A stretch of 64,000 nucleotides of DNA from Artemisia argyi (taxonomy: Eukaryota > Streptophyta > Magnoliopsida > Asterales > Asteraceae): positions 126,619,796 through 126,683,795 of the forward strand of contig CM060692.1 in NCBI GenBank assembly GCA_030686995.1, in the 5' to 3' direction. Under the pieces are notes generated by a model. That model was not told where the DNA came from and searched no databases. It was given only the letters and a program-made list of their open reading frames with translations. Below are positions 12,192 to 24,227 of this stretch, one piece after another. Both the position numbers and the translations under genes were made by a program. Every line of letters starts with the position of its first letter. Position 1 is the stretch's first letter.

Positions 12192-14465
12192 AAAGTTGTA
12201 AGAATTTGATTTGATTTGTCAATTATATACTTCATAATGGGTTGTGCACTTACAGTGCACAACCCGAACTTGTAAAGAAAGGACCCTGAGGTACGCTTCA
12301 GTGCCTCAATCCTAAATATAAGGAGCGAAGGCTTCTTAGTTTTGAGTAGAATTAATCAAATGTTTAGGAATTTTCATAATTCTGCTCAAAAGGACAAGTA
12401 TTTCACCTCAATAAGACCTAATCACTTGTTGAGGGGGAGCACTTGTCAAAACAAAATACTTTGTTCAAAATCAAAAGTTCTTGGTGAATATCCCCATAAG
12501 ACTCAAAAAGCATATTTTAATCAAAAGTTTAACAAAAACAACATCTCATACGCTATTTTTGAGGGGGACAAAATGAAAAAGTGATTAAAATATATGAAGA
12601 AAAAGCTGAAAGTTGTATCTTGTGCGAGCTAGACTCAGATTCACCCAGGAATTGACGAGACAATAAAAGTTAGTAAAATCGAAAAGACTTATCCTCGACG
12701 GGTAATAACATCAAGTTAGTTACTAGAGCTAGTTGTCACCTAAAAGCTGACAATGTATCTCTTTAACTAACCACGTAAGCGTGTCTCGAAAAGGATTAGT
12801 CTTAGTAGAAATGTACCGTCTCGAGAAACTTTCTGTGAACTAGATCAGGCCGGGTAATAACTTCAAGCTAGTTTAACTAGTGATGTAAGCGTGTCTCGAA
12901 TCGGTCTTGTTCACGGAAAGTGGATCAATTCAAAATGCTTGCTCCTCCCGCATGTGCAAATTTATTAAATACTTATGAGAACATGTGCAGGGGGAGCCCT
13001 TCAAAAGTGTACACAAAACTCTCAAAGTGTTAACCAAAAGTTTGATTATCACAAACACTTTGAGAGATTTTCAATCAAAGGTTTCTTGGCTACTGTCGAA
13101 GTTATAAGGTGATTAAGATAGGAATATCCGTCCTATGATCCGCCAGAGCCGGAGGGATCTACCCAAGGACATCTCCCATAGTTAGTATTAGAAGTCCTTA
13201 GGTATGATACGAAAAAGGAGAAGAGAATGAAAGGGAAAGAAGGAGTTGAAGAATTAAAAAGAAAAGTAAAGTAAAGGGTGAAAAGAAATAGCCCTCCATA
13301 TGATTCAACCTTAGGGTAGACACCAGGTTCAATACGTATGCTACTGGCTGTTGCAAAAGACAACACCGGTATTGAAGATTAAGTCATCATGGACCCAGTG
13401 ACGCAATGCACTAAACCTTCTTAACCACTCAAGTTCTCTTAAAAGAGCTTGTTTCATTCTCACAGGGAACCAGTGTAATCTATCGACTTATCTCTTAGAG
13501 ATGGTTGATATTGAAGAAGGAGACCCCTCCCTAGTCTCCGCATAGGAAACCTAAGTGTGCACTTATAGAGTCTAGAGCCTCGAGATACATCAAAGATCTC
13601 TTAGGAACACTTAGAATTTCTACAACTGGTGTTCTACATCAATGGACACCAGCTGTAAATTATCGAGTCCTTCGCAGATCTTAGCAATCTGCCGAGAACG
13701 TTTATGAGAGAATTACATACGTATTTCTCAGTGATTGAACGGAAATCCTGCCAGGGTCAACATCAAACAGCCCTGATAGCAGGTCACTTCGGTAACCCCA
13801 CAAGGGTTACGCTTAGTGTTTGCGGTGGTTCCATAGCAGTCTACAGTCGTGGAGTGATCCCCAGTGACTCACCCAGTCATTGAGCTACTTAGTAGGTCTC
13901 GTAAGCTCCTTCGGGAGTATCTGATATGGGAACGGCCTGGATAAGGATTAGAGGGAGTCTTCACAATATGCTGTTGATGAACTCTAACTCCTTATCTGTA
14001 AGTACCGGTTGTTTTATTGCTAACTGTTTACTCGCAGGTACCTCACTTCCATGATGGTAGATTCCAACATGCTCATACATACATCTTGAAGCAAATGTTA
14101 GCTCCCCCAAAGATCTTAACAACACAAAGTTCAAAGAAAGATTCTACGCCAATAAGAAGAATCTACAAAGTATAAAGACTAAAGATCTTAGTGTATGCAA
14201 AGGAACTTCTTGTACGTGAAAGTCTAAGTCCTAAGATGTATGAGTATGTTGGAATGGCGGACAACCACCATAGACACAGGAGTGATGAATGGCAGACTAC
14301 TTCATAATACAATCACTACATCACCACCAAAGAACAAAGACACAGAGCAAAGTATATTCATTATCGTTCAACCATTTTGATGACGTCTAGAGTTTTACAT
14401 GTCACAAGTCAACGACAATGATGAAGACGTCAAGCAACCGTAATGACCGACCCTTAGGGGGAGAT
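12192..14465 (+). other. Element A 3' non-coding region with repeated polypurine tracts
   Basis: No gene. Polypurine tracts lie at 12429-12439, 12559-12569, 12987-12996 and finally 14454-14465 (TTAGGGGGAGAT), which directly precedes the LTR and should be the functional plus-strand primer. A diverged ~90-base duplication is at about 12695-12790 and 12850-12905 (shared words CGGGTAATAAC and TAAGCGTGTCTCGAA). From about 13080 the sequence is homologous to the same part of elements C and B. Confidence 0.7.
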
Positions 14466-14809
14466 TGTTGGGATCATACTTTTGTATTTTAGTTAAGTCT
14501 CGGTCATTACATTTTGTAATAGGTTGCTTAGTTATTTATTCTACATTGTTTAAGTTACAAGGCTTAGTTTGTAAAGTCCATGGGCCTTAAAGCCCATGTC
14601 CAAATGAAAGGAGGGAGGAAGGGAGTGTTGTCCTACTCCTCCTCCTGTAAATACTAGGCTTATGTAACCTTTTCATTTGTTGGTTATTTGATTACCTTAA
14701 TGAAACTCTTGTTCTTTCACTCTTCATAAAGTCTCATAATCAACCATCTCTCATTCTCATCTCATTTCTTTCAATATCATACTTATGTTTACAAAATGGT
14801 GACCTAACA
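14466..14809 (+). repeat. Element A 3' LTR
   Basis: The LTR begins TGTTGGGATC directly after the polypurine tract TTAGGGGGAGAT and ends CCTAACA, giving TGTT...AACA termini. At 344 bp it is short, as copia LTRs often are. A TATA-like TGTAAATACT lies at about 14646 with CT-rich sequence downstream. Its 5' partner is outside the window. The next base begins an unrelated LTR on the opposite strand. Confidence 0.75.
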
Positions 14810-16012
14810 ATCTTTAAGTAAAATCAATACTAGCACTATATGAGCAACTATATATATATACGTCTACGTCTACAAAAGTAATAGCGATATAAGCAAGATA
14901 ATAAGTAAGATATGGAAAGATCTAACCGCGAGACAAAGGATTTATAGTGGTTCGGCTACAAGGACACCTTCCTTGCCCTACTCCACTCCTCGAGTCACCT
15001 ACTCGAGAGTTTTCTTCACTATGTCAACAAGCTCCCTTATGGCGGAGAAAACCTTACACACCAATATACACACCACACCTTCTACACAACTTATTCACAC
15101 CTTCTACACAACTTCTTCACACCTTCTACACAACTTCTTCACACCTAGTCACTACTTAATCACAACTCTACTTCTTCACAACTATCTATCTTCACAACTA
15201 TCTACTTCACAACAATCTTCTTCACAACTATCTACCTCCCAACAATCTTCTTCACACCACTACTTATATCTCACTACTTCTATTCACAACTTCTACTCCT
15301 AGATCTATCTAGTTACACTCCTATCACACCTTTACAATGAATGTACACAACAACTAGACTATATACACAAATCTACAATACTTCACAACTTGATGTTGAA
15401 GAAGTATTCTTCTCTTGCACTTTGAGAGATGAGAGGTGAGGGAATGAATCACTTGAAACAAGGATTAATAATTATATGATCAAAGGGTTTTTAGGAGGAT
15501 GTTTAGAGAGATTTGGATCTGAAAATTTTCGTGCATGAGGTCAGAAAAATTCCAGGTTTGAGGTGGTATTTATAAGGAAAATTTTATGACAGAATCTGGC
15601 AGGGGAGCGTGGCCGGTCCCCTTAATTGTAACGGCCAGAAAATCTGTCTTTTAGTGGGGAAAGTTTATTTGGTGAAAAACTAACTGATTTTGGTTAAAAA
15701 TTTGAATTCATATATTTACTATGAATTAAACATTTTCCTTTATTACCAAAAATGTTTTTCAAAAATATATAATAAGTTTATTTAATTTTATAAACTTTGT
15801 ATTATTTAAATAAACATCCCTTTGATCATAAAATGTATTAGTCACTTGTTTAATCATACCTTAAGTGATTATGTTGGATGAGATGATATAAACTTGCTTA
15901 AAACTTGTTTACGTATTAACTTTGCGTTTAATGTTTTTATATTTTGTGATCGTCAAAACTTAGGGATATCGAAAAATATTAATAACGTTTTTACACATTA
16001 TTTATATCAACA
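14810..16012 (-). repeat. D' LTR fragment, minus strand (D family)
   Basis: On the minus strand this starts TGTTGATATAAATAATG at 16012 and runs parallel to the D 3' LTR (24712-25977). Shared features include the GC-rich CCGGCC element (15609-15634), a TATA box (minus strand, about 15567-15576) and the segment around 14950-15060. About 80 bp of the LTR's far end is missing at 14810, where element A begins. The simplest reading is that A inserted into D', and D' inserted into C. It may be a 5' LTR or a solo LTR; the rest lies left of the window. Confidence 0.75.
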
Positions 16013-17461
16013 AAGGTAACACCGGTATTGAAGACAAGACGTCATGGACCCAGTGACGCACTGCACTAAACTTCCCAACCAATCAAGTTCTCTTAAAAGA
16101 ACTTGTTTCATTCTCACGGGGAACCCTGTGCAATGTATCGACCGCTCATTGTGAGCCATGTTGATACCTAAAACAGGAGACGCCTCCCCATTCTCCAGGA
16201 GCGGATCAAAACGCACTATTGAGTCTAGAGCCAAAGAGATCATCCATAAATCTCGTTAGGACACACTTCCAAATATGCTTATTGTTTCACACAATGTGGA
16301 AAATAAGATAAAATATTTAAAGTCCTACGCATTATCCTAGTGGTATTGCCAGAACATCCGAGTGATATGAATATATTCACAATGAAGATGGAAATCCTTC
16401 TAGAGCGAACATCACTCAAGCTCTTGGTAGGTGACATGTTAGATCCATCTTGGATCAATGATCAATTGACAACTGGAAAGCAACACTTGTGCGATTCATA
16501 ATTGAATCAAACTTGTTCCAGGATATGGATTGACGGATACTTTTGCAAAAACCTTTCAATGTGCTCATAAACTTACTTTCGAGCACATTGATTGTGTAAA
16601 AATTTTCAAACAAAAGTATTTTTGATGGAAATGTGATTCAAAGTATAAAACTCTCGTCGTGCCTCAAAAATGTTTATCATATGACACGCGAGTGATTTCT
16701 ATAAATCAATTTTTCATCAATCCGTGAATATCAATTCACCGATTCACTCTATCGTGCTGTCTGCTTTGAGACGTTCCGGTATGAGAACATGCTTAGTATG
16801 AAGATTCCAAAGTGGATTCTTTGGAAAATTCATTACTACAAGCTGGAAATTCCTGTCAAGGAGAGTCCTCTTTAAAAGAGTCATACCTGATCACAGGTCG
16901 GTTTTCACAAAACCGGAGGGTAGTCTGTCCTCGCAGAATGAATGACAAAGCCATATTCGTTTTCTATCTTTATTGCTAACTGTTTTATTTCAGGGACACA
17001 TATAAAGATGGCGTTGATGGCTCCTATTTCCAGCTAAATCGGGTCAATCCATACCTCATGCTCACACATCTTCCTCACTATCAATGATGATGAGAGACTT
17101 ACTACAATGAATGTTGAGAGACTACCAACAACGTTTCCGCAACTCTGATGAAAAGTCTCCTGATTCGAAAACTCTGATGTAATATCTCCTGATCCAGAAG
17201 GGTGTGAGCATGACGGTCCTAAAGTCACTACATCACATGAAGGCGATACTATTGTGGATGAGCTTGGAGATTTACTGTGGCTGATGATCTCAAAGAAGCT
17301 CAAAGATCACACATCACAAAGGAATCTAAATCACAAGATCATTGCTTGAAGTACAAAGTGTGGTGAATAGTGAAGAATCAGAACCTACGAGCTACAAGAT
17401 CTAAAGAATGCTTGAAGAACAAAGAGCTTAATTTCCAAGGTGACCTCGCTTAGGGGGAGAT
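16013..17461 (+). mobile_element. Element C: 3' internal region of a Sirevirus (same family as B)
   Basis: It aligns essentially end to end with element B 44961-46410 (1449 versus 1450 bp, highly similar by eye). It ends in the polypurine tract CTTAGGGGGAGAT before its LTR. No coding frame. It is cut on its left by D', and the missing part should lie left of the window. Confidence 0.8.
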
Positions 17462-17840
17462 TGTTAGGAATACAAATATTCCTATAAAAGACTCGGTCAC
17501 CTTGATATTGTAATAGCTTTAAGTTAGCTCGTAGTTAGTCTAGTTATTAGTTAGAATTAGTTTAAGTAACACCGTGGAAGAAGGACGGGTCTTTACCCAC
17601 TGTATGCCTGATCCACAGCCCGGGTGTGGGCGTTTTATCTTTTTCGTAGGAAACTATAAATACCCCTCTCTACATGTGGAGAGGGTTGGAGCTTCTCACT
17701 CACCAATCTAATACATTTTCATTTTCTCTCTCTAGAAGTTCCCTCTCTCTCTATTTCTCTCTCTAAACTCTTCTTTCTTTCTTCTTAATTCGATCCATAA
17801 ACACAAGTACCATACATGTTATAATTGTTAGTATTCTACA
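17462..17840 (+). repeat. Element C 3' LTR
   Basis: 379 bp from TGTTAGGAAT to ATTCTACA, immediately after a polypurine tract. It is clearly the same family as the B LTRs, perhaps 80-85% identical by eye. It carries a TATA box (CTATAAATAC, about 17653) followed at once by a hairpin (17664-17685) and then CT-rich microsatellite sequence. Confidence 0.85.
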
Positions 17841-18674
17841 CTTAAGACATTCAAGCAAGTTACCATTGGAAGTCTGCCAGTTTTCTTAAGCCTAACATCG
17901 AATACAATCATCCGTAACAATTATAAACAAACAATCAACCAATAATCAACATCTAGGTTTCACTACATCTAAGCAAACACAATAAAAACCTAGCCTAGCA
18001 TGTTAAAAGAATGACAAGCATAAGATAGAATCATAAAACACATAGACATATCGTATGATTATTGGAAAACTTATCTTCAACTAAGCATGGATGGAACAAG
18101 GGTTGAAACCCTTATTTTAAGAGAAAATTCGTCTAGGGTTTAAGCTCTCCAAAGTTCTCCTAATGTTCCACACTAATGAATGAAAATTATAAAACTATAT
18201 ATAGATTTTACACCTTGACGGCATCACGTTATAGCTTGTGACGCCGTCAACTCGCCTACCAATTAAGGGTCATATTGCCTAGATCCAGTCTTGACGCCGT
18301 CATGTAGAAATTGAGCTCTGGGCCGTCACTTGCAAAATGACCCTGACGGCCTTGGTGACGTCGTCAGGCATTTTATACTTGAAATAGTTCTGGGCCGTCA
18401 TGTGTATTCTTCATATCCACCTCTTTTGCCAAGCTTGACGCCGTCATGTGTGAGGTCTTGACGTCGTCAGGTACTGTTCCCAGCAAGGATTTTGAGACTT
18501 TGCCGTTTTCTTCAATTTTATGCTCCAAAAACGTCCAAAATGCTTCCTTTTCCAGATTTCTTCTCAAAAGTACCTAAAATGACAAAAGAAACGATTTAGG
18601 GCAGTAATTGATCAAATAATCACAAATTCGGGCTTAAATGACCCCTTAAAAGCGATACACTTTTCGCCTTATCA
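17841..18674 (-). repeat. E' LTR fragment, minus strand (E family)
   Basis: On the minus strand it begins TGATAAGGCGAAAAG at 18674 and matches element E's LTR from 28291 to about 29116 in reverse. This includes the TGACG/CGTCA array (about 18215-18475 here) and the TATA box (ACTATATATAG, about 18198). It stops at 17841 against C's LTR. The remaining ~600 bp of the LTR is not present, which fits C having inserted into it. It interrupts D's gag at its other end. Confidence 0.8.
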
Positions 18675-19777
18675 GTGACGAAGAATGCTCAACCTCCGAA
18701 AGTGACGATGAAGAGTATGCCATGGCCGTAAGAGATTTCAAGAAATTCTTCAAAAGACGAGGAAGATATGTTAGACAACCACTTGATGAAAGAAAAACAT
18801 TACAAAGAAACAAAGACGACAAAATTAGCAAGAATGAAAGAAAGTGCTTCAAGTGTGGAGACCCAAACCATTTTATTGGAGAATGTCCGAAATTGTCAAG
18901 AAGTCAAAACCACAAGGCCTTTGTAGGAGGAGCATGGAGTGATAGTGAAAATGATGAAAAAGACACAACAAAAGAAGAAAAATGTCTCATGGCAACGGCT
19001 TCCGATGAGGTACGTTCCGAAACCGAATACTATAGTGATGATAATTTATCGTTAGATGAAAAGGATTTAGATAACGAATATAGTAGATTATGAAAACTAG
19101 GACAAAAGGTCATAGCTAAAAATAAATTACTAAAACACACCAACAATAAATTGAAGGATGAAATACTTGAATTAAAAATGAAACTACACAACCTAGAAAA
19201 AGGAAAAGAAAGTCCTATAGAATGTAAAAAATGTCTAGTTGTTAAAAATGAGGATGAACAACTTAAGGAAGAAATTATTAGGTTTAAGAAATTTGAAAAT
19301 AGTAGTCAATCACTTAGTAAAATAATTAGCACTCAAAGAAAATCCAAAGATAAAACCGGGTTAGGATATAACTCAACCGAAGCATCAACTAGTAAAACTA
19401 AAAATATAAAGTTTGAAAGTGAAACTAGTGAACTAAAACCTGTAGAGTCAAAACCAAAGTATATACTTTTGAAAGATAGATTAGTACCTATTGCAAGTGA
19501 TGAAGAAATTAAAAGCTTATGTAAATCATCTTTAAAACCCGAAGTCGAAACACCTGAACCAAAAATAAGGTCTAAAACTCTGCCACTTAGAAAACCAAAT
19601 AGTCTTCATCCTAGGTCTAAAACTCCTCAACCTAGAGTAAACCAAAATAGACGAAACTTTCACAACAATCATCAAATGTGGAATTTCAATTCTTGGGGAA
19701 TGATTCCACCATATATGCACCCAAGTCAAATGCATAACATGTTTGGACCAAACAACTTTGGTCAAATGAGACAATAG
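18675..19777 (+). pseudogene. gag: Element D gag, C-terminal part with CCHC zinc knuckle
   Basis: The frame is open from the junction at 18675 and carries an acidic Ser/Glu/Asp stretch, then a basic segment ([10 protein letters not shown]). Next comes a classic retroviral zinc knuckle, C-x2-C-x4-H-x4-C ([14 protein letters not shown], near 18846-18887), which binds RNA in gag. An acidic linker and a Lys-rich, probably coiled-coil tail follow. One in-frame TGA at 19091-19093 splits it; the same frame continues to the TAG at 19777. The N-terminal gag domain is missing because E' is inserted there. In autonomous relatives the protease starts just after this point; here nothing follows. Confidence 0.75.
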
Positions 19778-20022
19778 GGACCAACAAGATGAAATCGTCA
19801 TACCTTGACAAACTCGGTTATCTTTTCGCTTCCGCATGATCTTGCTATCTCTTGAAGACTTTGATGTCATGCTTGTTGAAGACAAAAAGGTACACGTCTA
19901 TTTTTATTTTCATGTCAAGATTGCATGCTTAGTTTAGTATCTAGTTTATAGTTGTTTTAGCTCGTCTTGTAGATCTTCATAGCTATTATTCGTCTATATA
20001 TACGTATACTTATATACATACT

Positions 20023-20095
<73 letters not shown>
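20023..20095. repeat. (CA)n(TA)n microsatellite
   Basis: A run of about 12 CA units passes directly into about 24 TA units. The compound repeat lies in the non-coding DNA of element D (19778-21778), which has no gene. Confidence 0.95.
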
Positions 20096-20096
<1 letters not shown>

Positions 20097-20492
20097 TACA
20101 TGTACTTATAACCTAGAAAACTCATTAGTTGATTTTCTAGAACTAGAAATTGTTCGTTTACGAACCTTTTCTTTTCCCCTCTTTTGGCCTTCTTGAACTC
20201 TTACGTTCAAACGATACTCGTGTTGATGTAGAGAAATGAGTTGAAAAATCTATGGATGAAACAAACTCCCGTCATCTCTTGCGCTCGTCTCCTTCTCATA
20301 TTCTCATCTTATAAGCCCATATTATTTATATATACATATACATATAAATACTTATACCTTCCACATATTTCTCGATAACTTGACGTCTTGATTAATTTTA
20401 TCCAAAATTATCAAGAAAATTTTAGTTGACAAAATGTCAAATAAAAATGTCAAGTAATTCACTTCGTGCGAACTCTCTCCAACGTATTTTTG

Positions 20493-20493
<1 letters not shown>

Positions 20494-20578
<85 letters not shown>
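20494..20578. repeat. (TA)n microsatellite
   Basis: About 42 uninterrupted TA units in element D, shortly before the GC-rich palindrome. The alternating Ile-Tyr translation is an artefact. Confidence 0.95.
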
Positions 20579-20579
<1 letters not shown>

Positions 20580-20622
20580 TTATTTTTATTTTCAGAATCA
20601 AAGCCGCTAAAATCTCAAAATT

Positions 20623-20700
20623 AGCCGGGCGGCCCCCTTAAAATTAAGGGGACCGGCTGTGTTAAAAAGGGCGCCCCCTTAATGTGTAAGGGGGCCGGCC
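20623..20700 (+). promoter_or_regulatory. GC-rich double palindrome upstream of the D env-like ORF
   Basis: Two consecutive inverted repeats contain GGCCCCCTTAA and TTAAGGGG plus CCGGC. The first is at 20623-20658 (AGCCGG ... CCGGCT outer arms) and the second at 20669-20700. The same element occurs at 23336-23399 and in the D LTR at 25101-25153, where it sits just before a TATA box. A promoter role here is inferred by analogy; I see no convincing TATA box nearby. Confidence 0.5.
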
Positions 20701-21778
20701 ATCTGATTCTATCTACCCGTTTTTCCTCCTTAAAACATTTACCAAACACTCCACATTCATATGTACTCCCTCCTGTGCTTCTGCTGTTCGAACTAAAAAC
20801 CCAAAAAAACCATCAAAACCCACTTCCAAATCACCCAATTCATCTTGTTTTGCAAGGGGCAAATACTTATAACACGATTAGCAACAAGTATTGTAAGTTT
20901 TTCATAACATATTTCTTCTAATTTCATCTAATTTGGTCATAATCAAGATTAATCATTTTATTTCAATTTCTTCAATTTAATTTTTTCTTTCGAATTGAGT
21001 CTAGGATTTCCATGACTAAATGCTTCCCTTAGGATTAGAATGTATAATTAACACTAGAAACTAATAATCACAAACCCTCTTGTCAAAAAATTTTGAAAAA
21101 GTTCATACATTCATTTTCAATTTTTTTTATATACATTGATGAATAATGCTATAAAAACTTGTTAAAACATATCATATTAAGTTTCTATAACTTATTTATC
21201 ACAAAAACAAACTTTTCGATGAAGTAAAAATATTTTGTTGTTTGATAAGAGGGTGTTTGGATCATGTCCAAATAGTGTCGAAAAATATCCAATATAACCT
21301 TTATAATACATTGTCAAGAATATAAGCTTAAAACTAGCAATTTAAAGTTGTCAAGATATATAATTCATATATATATTGACATTTTGGTAGTTAATTTTCT
21401 AGATAAGGAAGCATTTGGTTTAACTAGAAAAATGGTATTTTTGAGTCAAAATATAAACCATCTTTTTCGAAACAAATCACTTGCATAAGAAACTCGTTAG
21501 AAATAGCTAGTTGTACAACCTAATGTACATCTAGCAAAGTTTCATGATATATTAAGATGTCTAAAGGGGCGGTTGGATTATCCAATAACAACTTGCTAGA
21601 CACCGTAAAATATATCTAGAATGAGTCAAAAATAAAAATAAGGAACATAGTAAACTACTTCTTAGGTTAAAGGTCTTAGAGTCGAAGTATGTTTATGTTC
21701 CACATATGTCTCAAAAACATTTACACCACATTTTTTACGATATATTTATTTTAATTTTATCTTATTTTTATCGTGTTT

Positions 21779-22948
21779 ATGCCCAAGGTCATTACCGAAG
21801 ATATCTCCCTAACCAAAAACTATATTTCCAAAGTCTCACAACTTCCCACCACCTCTCCTTCCATTGCTCATTTCTATCGTCAAATTGAAGATAGAAATAT
21901 TCATGAAGGTCGTGTTGTTAATCAAGCTTACTATCAATCCGATTTTATCGAACATTTGTTCACAAATATCCGTTTTGAATGTCTTTTCCAAATAAATGAA
22001 CCCATCATTCCTAGCTTTATTCTCGACTTCTATAGCCAAGTCAAGGTCCAAACTGATGATTTTGGCTCCATCTTCATCTCATTCATGATCCAACATGAAT
22101 TCATTACTCTAACTCTTGCACAATTTGGTCAAATCCTCCAAATTCCTTTCACTGGTCAATCCGTTTTCACAAACGAATGGGATCTTGGTACCCTTCAATA
22201 TTCTCGTCCAACTTTTGGTCCTTATTTCTCCAAAATTCCTTCTCCACTCGAAATTCGTCAAATGCTTGGGTTAACTCGTGAAACTACTACTCGAAAAATC
22301 AAATCCAAAAATGTCGATATTTCTGAAAACCAAATTCTACTCAAAGAATTAAGCGCCGACATGAAGCATTGGGAAGAACTCATTCGTGAGAATGCGTTTG
22401 GTACCGGAGGCCACCGTGACCATCTCCCGCCTAGCCTTGCTCACATTTTGTATTGTATTGTTGCCGAACAACATTACAATTTGGCTTATTTCTTTATCAA
22501 GCATATTGAAAGTACAAGAGCTACTCCTAAAGCAAATCTTCCGTATGGAATGTTCCTCACTCATCTCTATCCTCATGTCATCGAACACTGTCCCGATCTT
22601 GATGGTAGTATCTATGAGTCTATCTATCCGACCTTACGTCCTCTCATTCTTAAACAAACCTGTAAACCTCGTAGTGATAAGGGTAAATCTCGTCGTCATA
22701 GTTTCCATGGCTCATCATCTCGTCAAGAGGATGATGAAGAGGATGAATATATTCATTGTGCCCCCTCTCCCGATACGTTTGTTGATAACTTGGAGGAGTT
22801 AGACTATACCGATTACCTTGTACCACCTCCGTCCGAACAAATCAACCAAGTACTATTTGAGCGACAAACCAAGTTGCTTAACCAAAACAATAGGATGCAT
22901 GAGGAGATGCGAGGAGGCTTCAAATATATTGCCAAGACGCTAGGATGA
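21779..22948 (+). CDS. Element D env-like ORF (plant transposon protein of unknown function)
   Basis: An intact frame of about 389 codons from the ATG at 21779. The N-terminal ~270 residues look globular, rich in aromatic residues, Ile and Leu. The pattern (FYSQV, EFITLTLAQFGQILQIPF) is seen in plant mobile-element ORFs that follow or replace pol. A short Lys/Arg/Ser stretch and an acidic run (DDEEDEE) come next, then a charged C-terminus. There is no signal peptide, membrane helix or polymerase motif. It lies 2 kb after gag, in the position of the env-like ORF of element A. A GTAAG near 20894 in the leader could be a splice donor, but I cannot show splicing. The function is unknown. Confidence 0.65.
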   Translation: MPKVITEDISLTKNYISKVSQLPTTSPSIAHFYRQIEDRNIHEGRVVNQAYYQSDFIEHLFTNIRFECLFQINEPIIPSFILDFYSQVKVQTDDFGSIFISFMIQHEFITLTLAQFGQILQIPFTGQSVFTNEWDLGTLQYSRPTFGPYFSKIPSPLEIRQMLGLTRETTTRKIKSKNVDISENQILLKELSADMKHWEELIRENAFGTGGHRDHLPPSLAHILYCIVAEQHYNLAYFFIKHIESTRATPKANLPYGMFLTHLYPHVIEHCPDLDGSIYESIYPTLRPLILKQTCKPRSDKGKSRRHSFHGSSSRQEDDEEDEYIHCAPSPDTFVDNLEELDYTDYLVPPPSEQINQVLFERQTKLLNQNNRMHEEMRGGFKYIAKTLG

Positions 22949-23335
22949 TTGTTCCGAAAGAAGAAGTGATGAGGAGTGTTTTATTTGCTTTGGATAGCTA
23001 TGTTTGTCGAACTATTATGTTTGTCGAATTATTATTACTTATGTGCTATATTTCTGATATGTATTCGGAAATAGATATGTGTTGCTATGGAGTTTGGTAT
23101 CTTTAGACTATAACTTGGATGACTTATTATTATTATTAAGTGATCTACTAATATGCATGCATGCCTTTTTATATCTATTAAATACTTGCATGATGAATAT
23201 ATGTTTATATATGCTTTACATGCTTTTCTAATTGACCAAAACCAATATGAAATGTTCAAATAGAGCTTGCTGCAAACACAAAACTAAAATAAACCATTTC
23301 CAAAAAAAATCAAAATTTGGTCGCCTGGTGCATCA

Positions 23336-23399
23336 CCAGATGGGCGGCCCCCTTAAAATTAAAGGGGCCGGCCATTATTTAAGGGGACCGGCCATCTGG
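23336..23399 (+). promoter_or_regulatory. GC-rich palindrome upstream of the proline-rich ORF
   Basis: A nearly perfect inverted repeat has its left arm at 23336-23356 (starting CCAGATGGGCGGCCCC) and right arm at 23379-23399 (ending CCGGCCATCTGG). A smaller GGCCCCCTTAA/TTAAAGGGGCCGGCC palindrome sits inside it. About 150 bp downstream a TATA box (GCTATAAAAC, about 23539) and a CA-rich leader precede the ATG at 23602, a layout that looks like a real promoter. Confidence 0.55.
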
Positions 23400-23601
23400 A
23401 ACAGTTTTTACACTATTTTCTTTTGCACCTTGTGACTCCTTTTGCTAGTCCCAGCTACCATTTCCCTTAAAACTAAACTAATTTTGGAATCTAAACATGC
23501 ATTTTCAAATTAATTCCATTTCTAAACATGCTTTCATGCTATAAAACCCCATACACCTTTCATCCACACTTCATCATCATCATAAACTCAACCAATTCAT
23601 C

Positions 23602-24227
23602 ATGTCATCACCAAAACCACCAGCTCCAACAAAGCCAAGAAACAAAAACTTGTTATCATCCCACTAAAACAACTTTTTATTGATCTCACTAATGAAGACA
23701 ATACCACTCCATCACCACCACCTCAATGTTCATCTCCTAGTGCTCCAAATGCACCATCCAAAACACCATCAACACATGGAACCTTTAACTCCTCAATACC
23801 ATCATCATCATCTATCAAAGACTGCATCAACAATCACTTATCACCTCCACCAAGAATACCACCACCACCACCTATTGAAAATGCATCCTTAGACATAACC
23901 CTTTAACTATCACCCATTACACCTCTTGATGCACATTTTTCACCATCACCACTCAACCCACCAAACTTCAATCCCATCCCATGGAGCCTTCTTGAAGCTC
24001 ATGGTGACACTTGCCTTTGTTGCATCCATAACGGTACCATCATTTTTGGCCTAAGAGATGAAATACACTACATGTTTTCATATCTTGAAAGCTTGTTTCC
24101 TCAACCTCCACCAACAACATCCACACCTCCACCACCATCATCAACTACACCTCCACCTCCACCAACATCAAACACACCTCCATCAACACCATCATCTCCA
24201 CCTACAACATTACTTCCCTCCAACTAA
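23602..24227 (+). pseudogene. Element D proline-rich ORF, frameshifted
   Basis: The frame from the ATG at 23602 stops at 23667. A one-base shift near 23650-23660 opens a frame running on to the TAA at 24225-24227, with one further in-frame TAA at about 23904. The composite product is low in complexity, with Pro/Ser/Thr runs (PPPPP near 23870 and many PPP after 24110). A conserved-looking middle segment (IPWSLLEAHGDTCLCC, FGLRDEIHYMF) is non-repetitive. I recall similar proteins beside Asteraceae retrotransposons but know no function. The clean TATA and palindrome upstream suggest it once had its own transcript. Confidence 0.45.

Larger units (their letters stand above)
1..14809 (+). mobile_element. 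Element A: Sirevirus-like Ty1/copia retrotransposon, 5' end outside window
   Basis: The order gag, protease, integrase, reverse transcriptase, RNase H is that of Ty1/copia. A second long ORF follows pol, and several GAGGGGGAG polypurine tracts lie between pol and the 3' LTR. Both are known hallmarks of the Sirevirus (Maximus/SIRE) lineage. The 3' LTR is at 14466-14809, directly after a polypurine tract. The 5' LTR and the first part of gag lie left of the window, so the 5-bp target duplication cannot be checked. The 5 bases after the LTR are ATCTT. Gag is frameshifted and the env-like ORF has two stops, but pol is open throughout, so decay is modest. Confidence 0.85.

Noticed and set aside
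20426..20641. ORF with a long Ile-Tyr repeat (and the similar one at 32213-32404)
   Set aside because: It is only the translation of (TA)n microsatellites.
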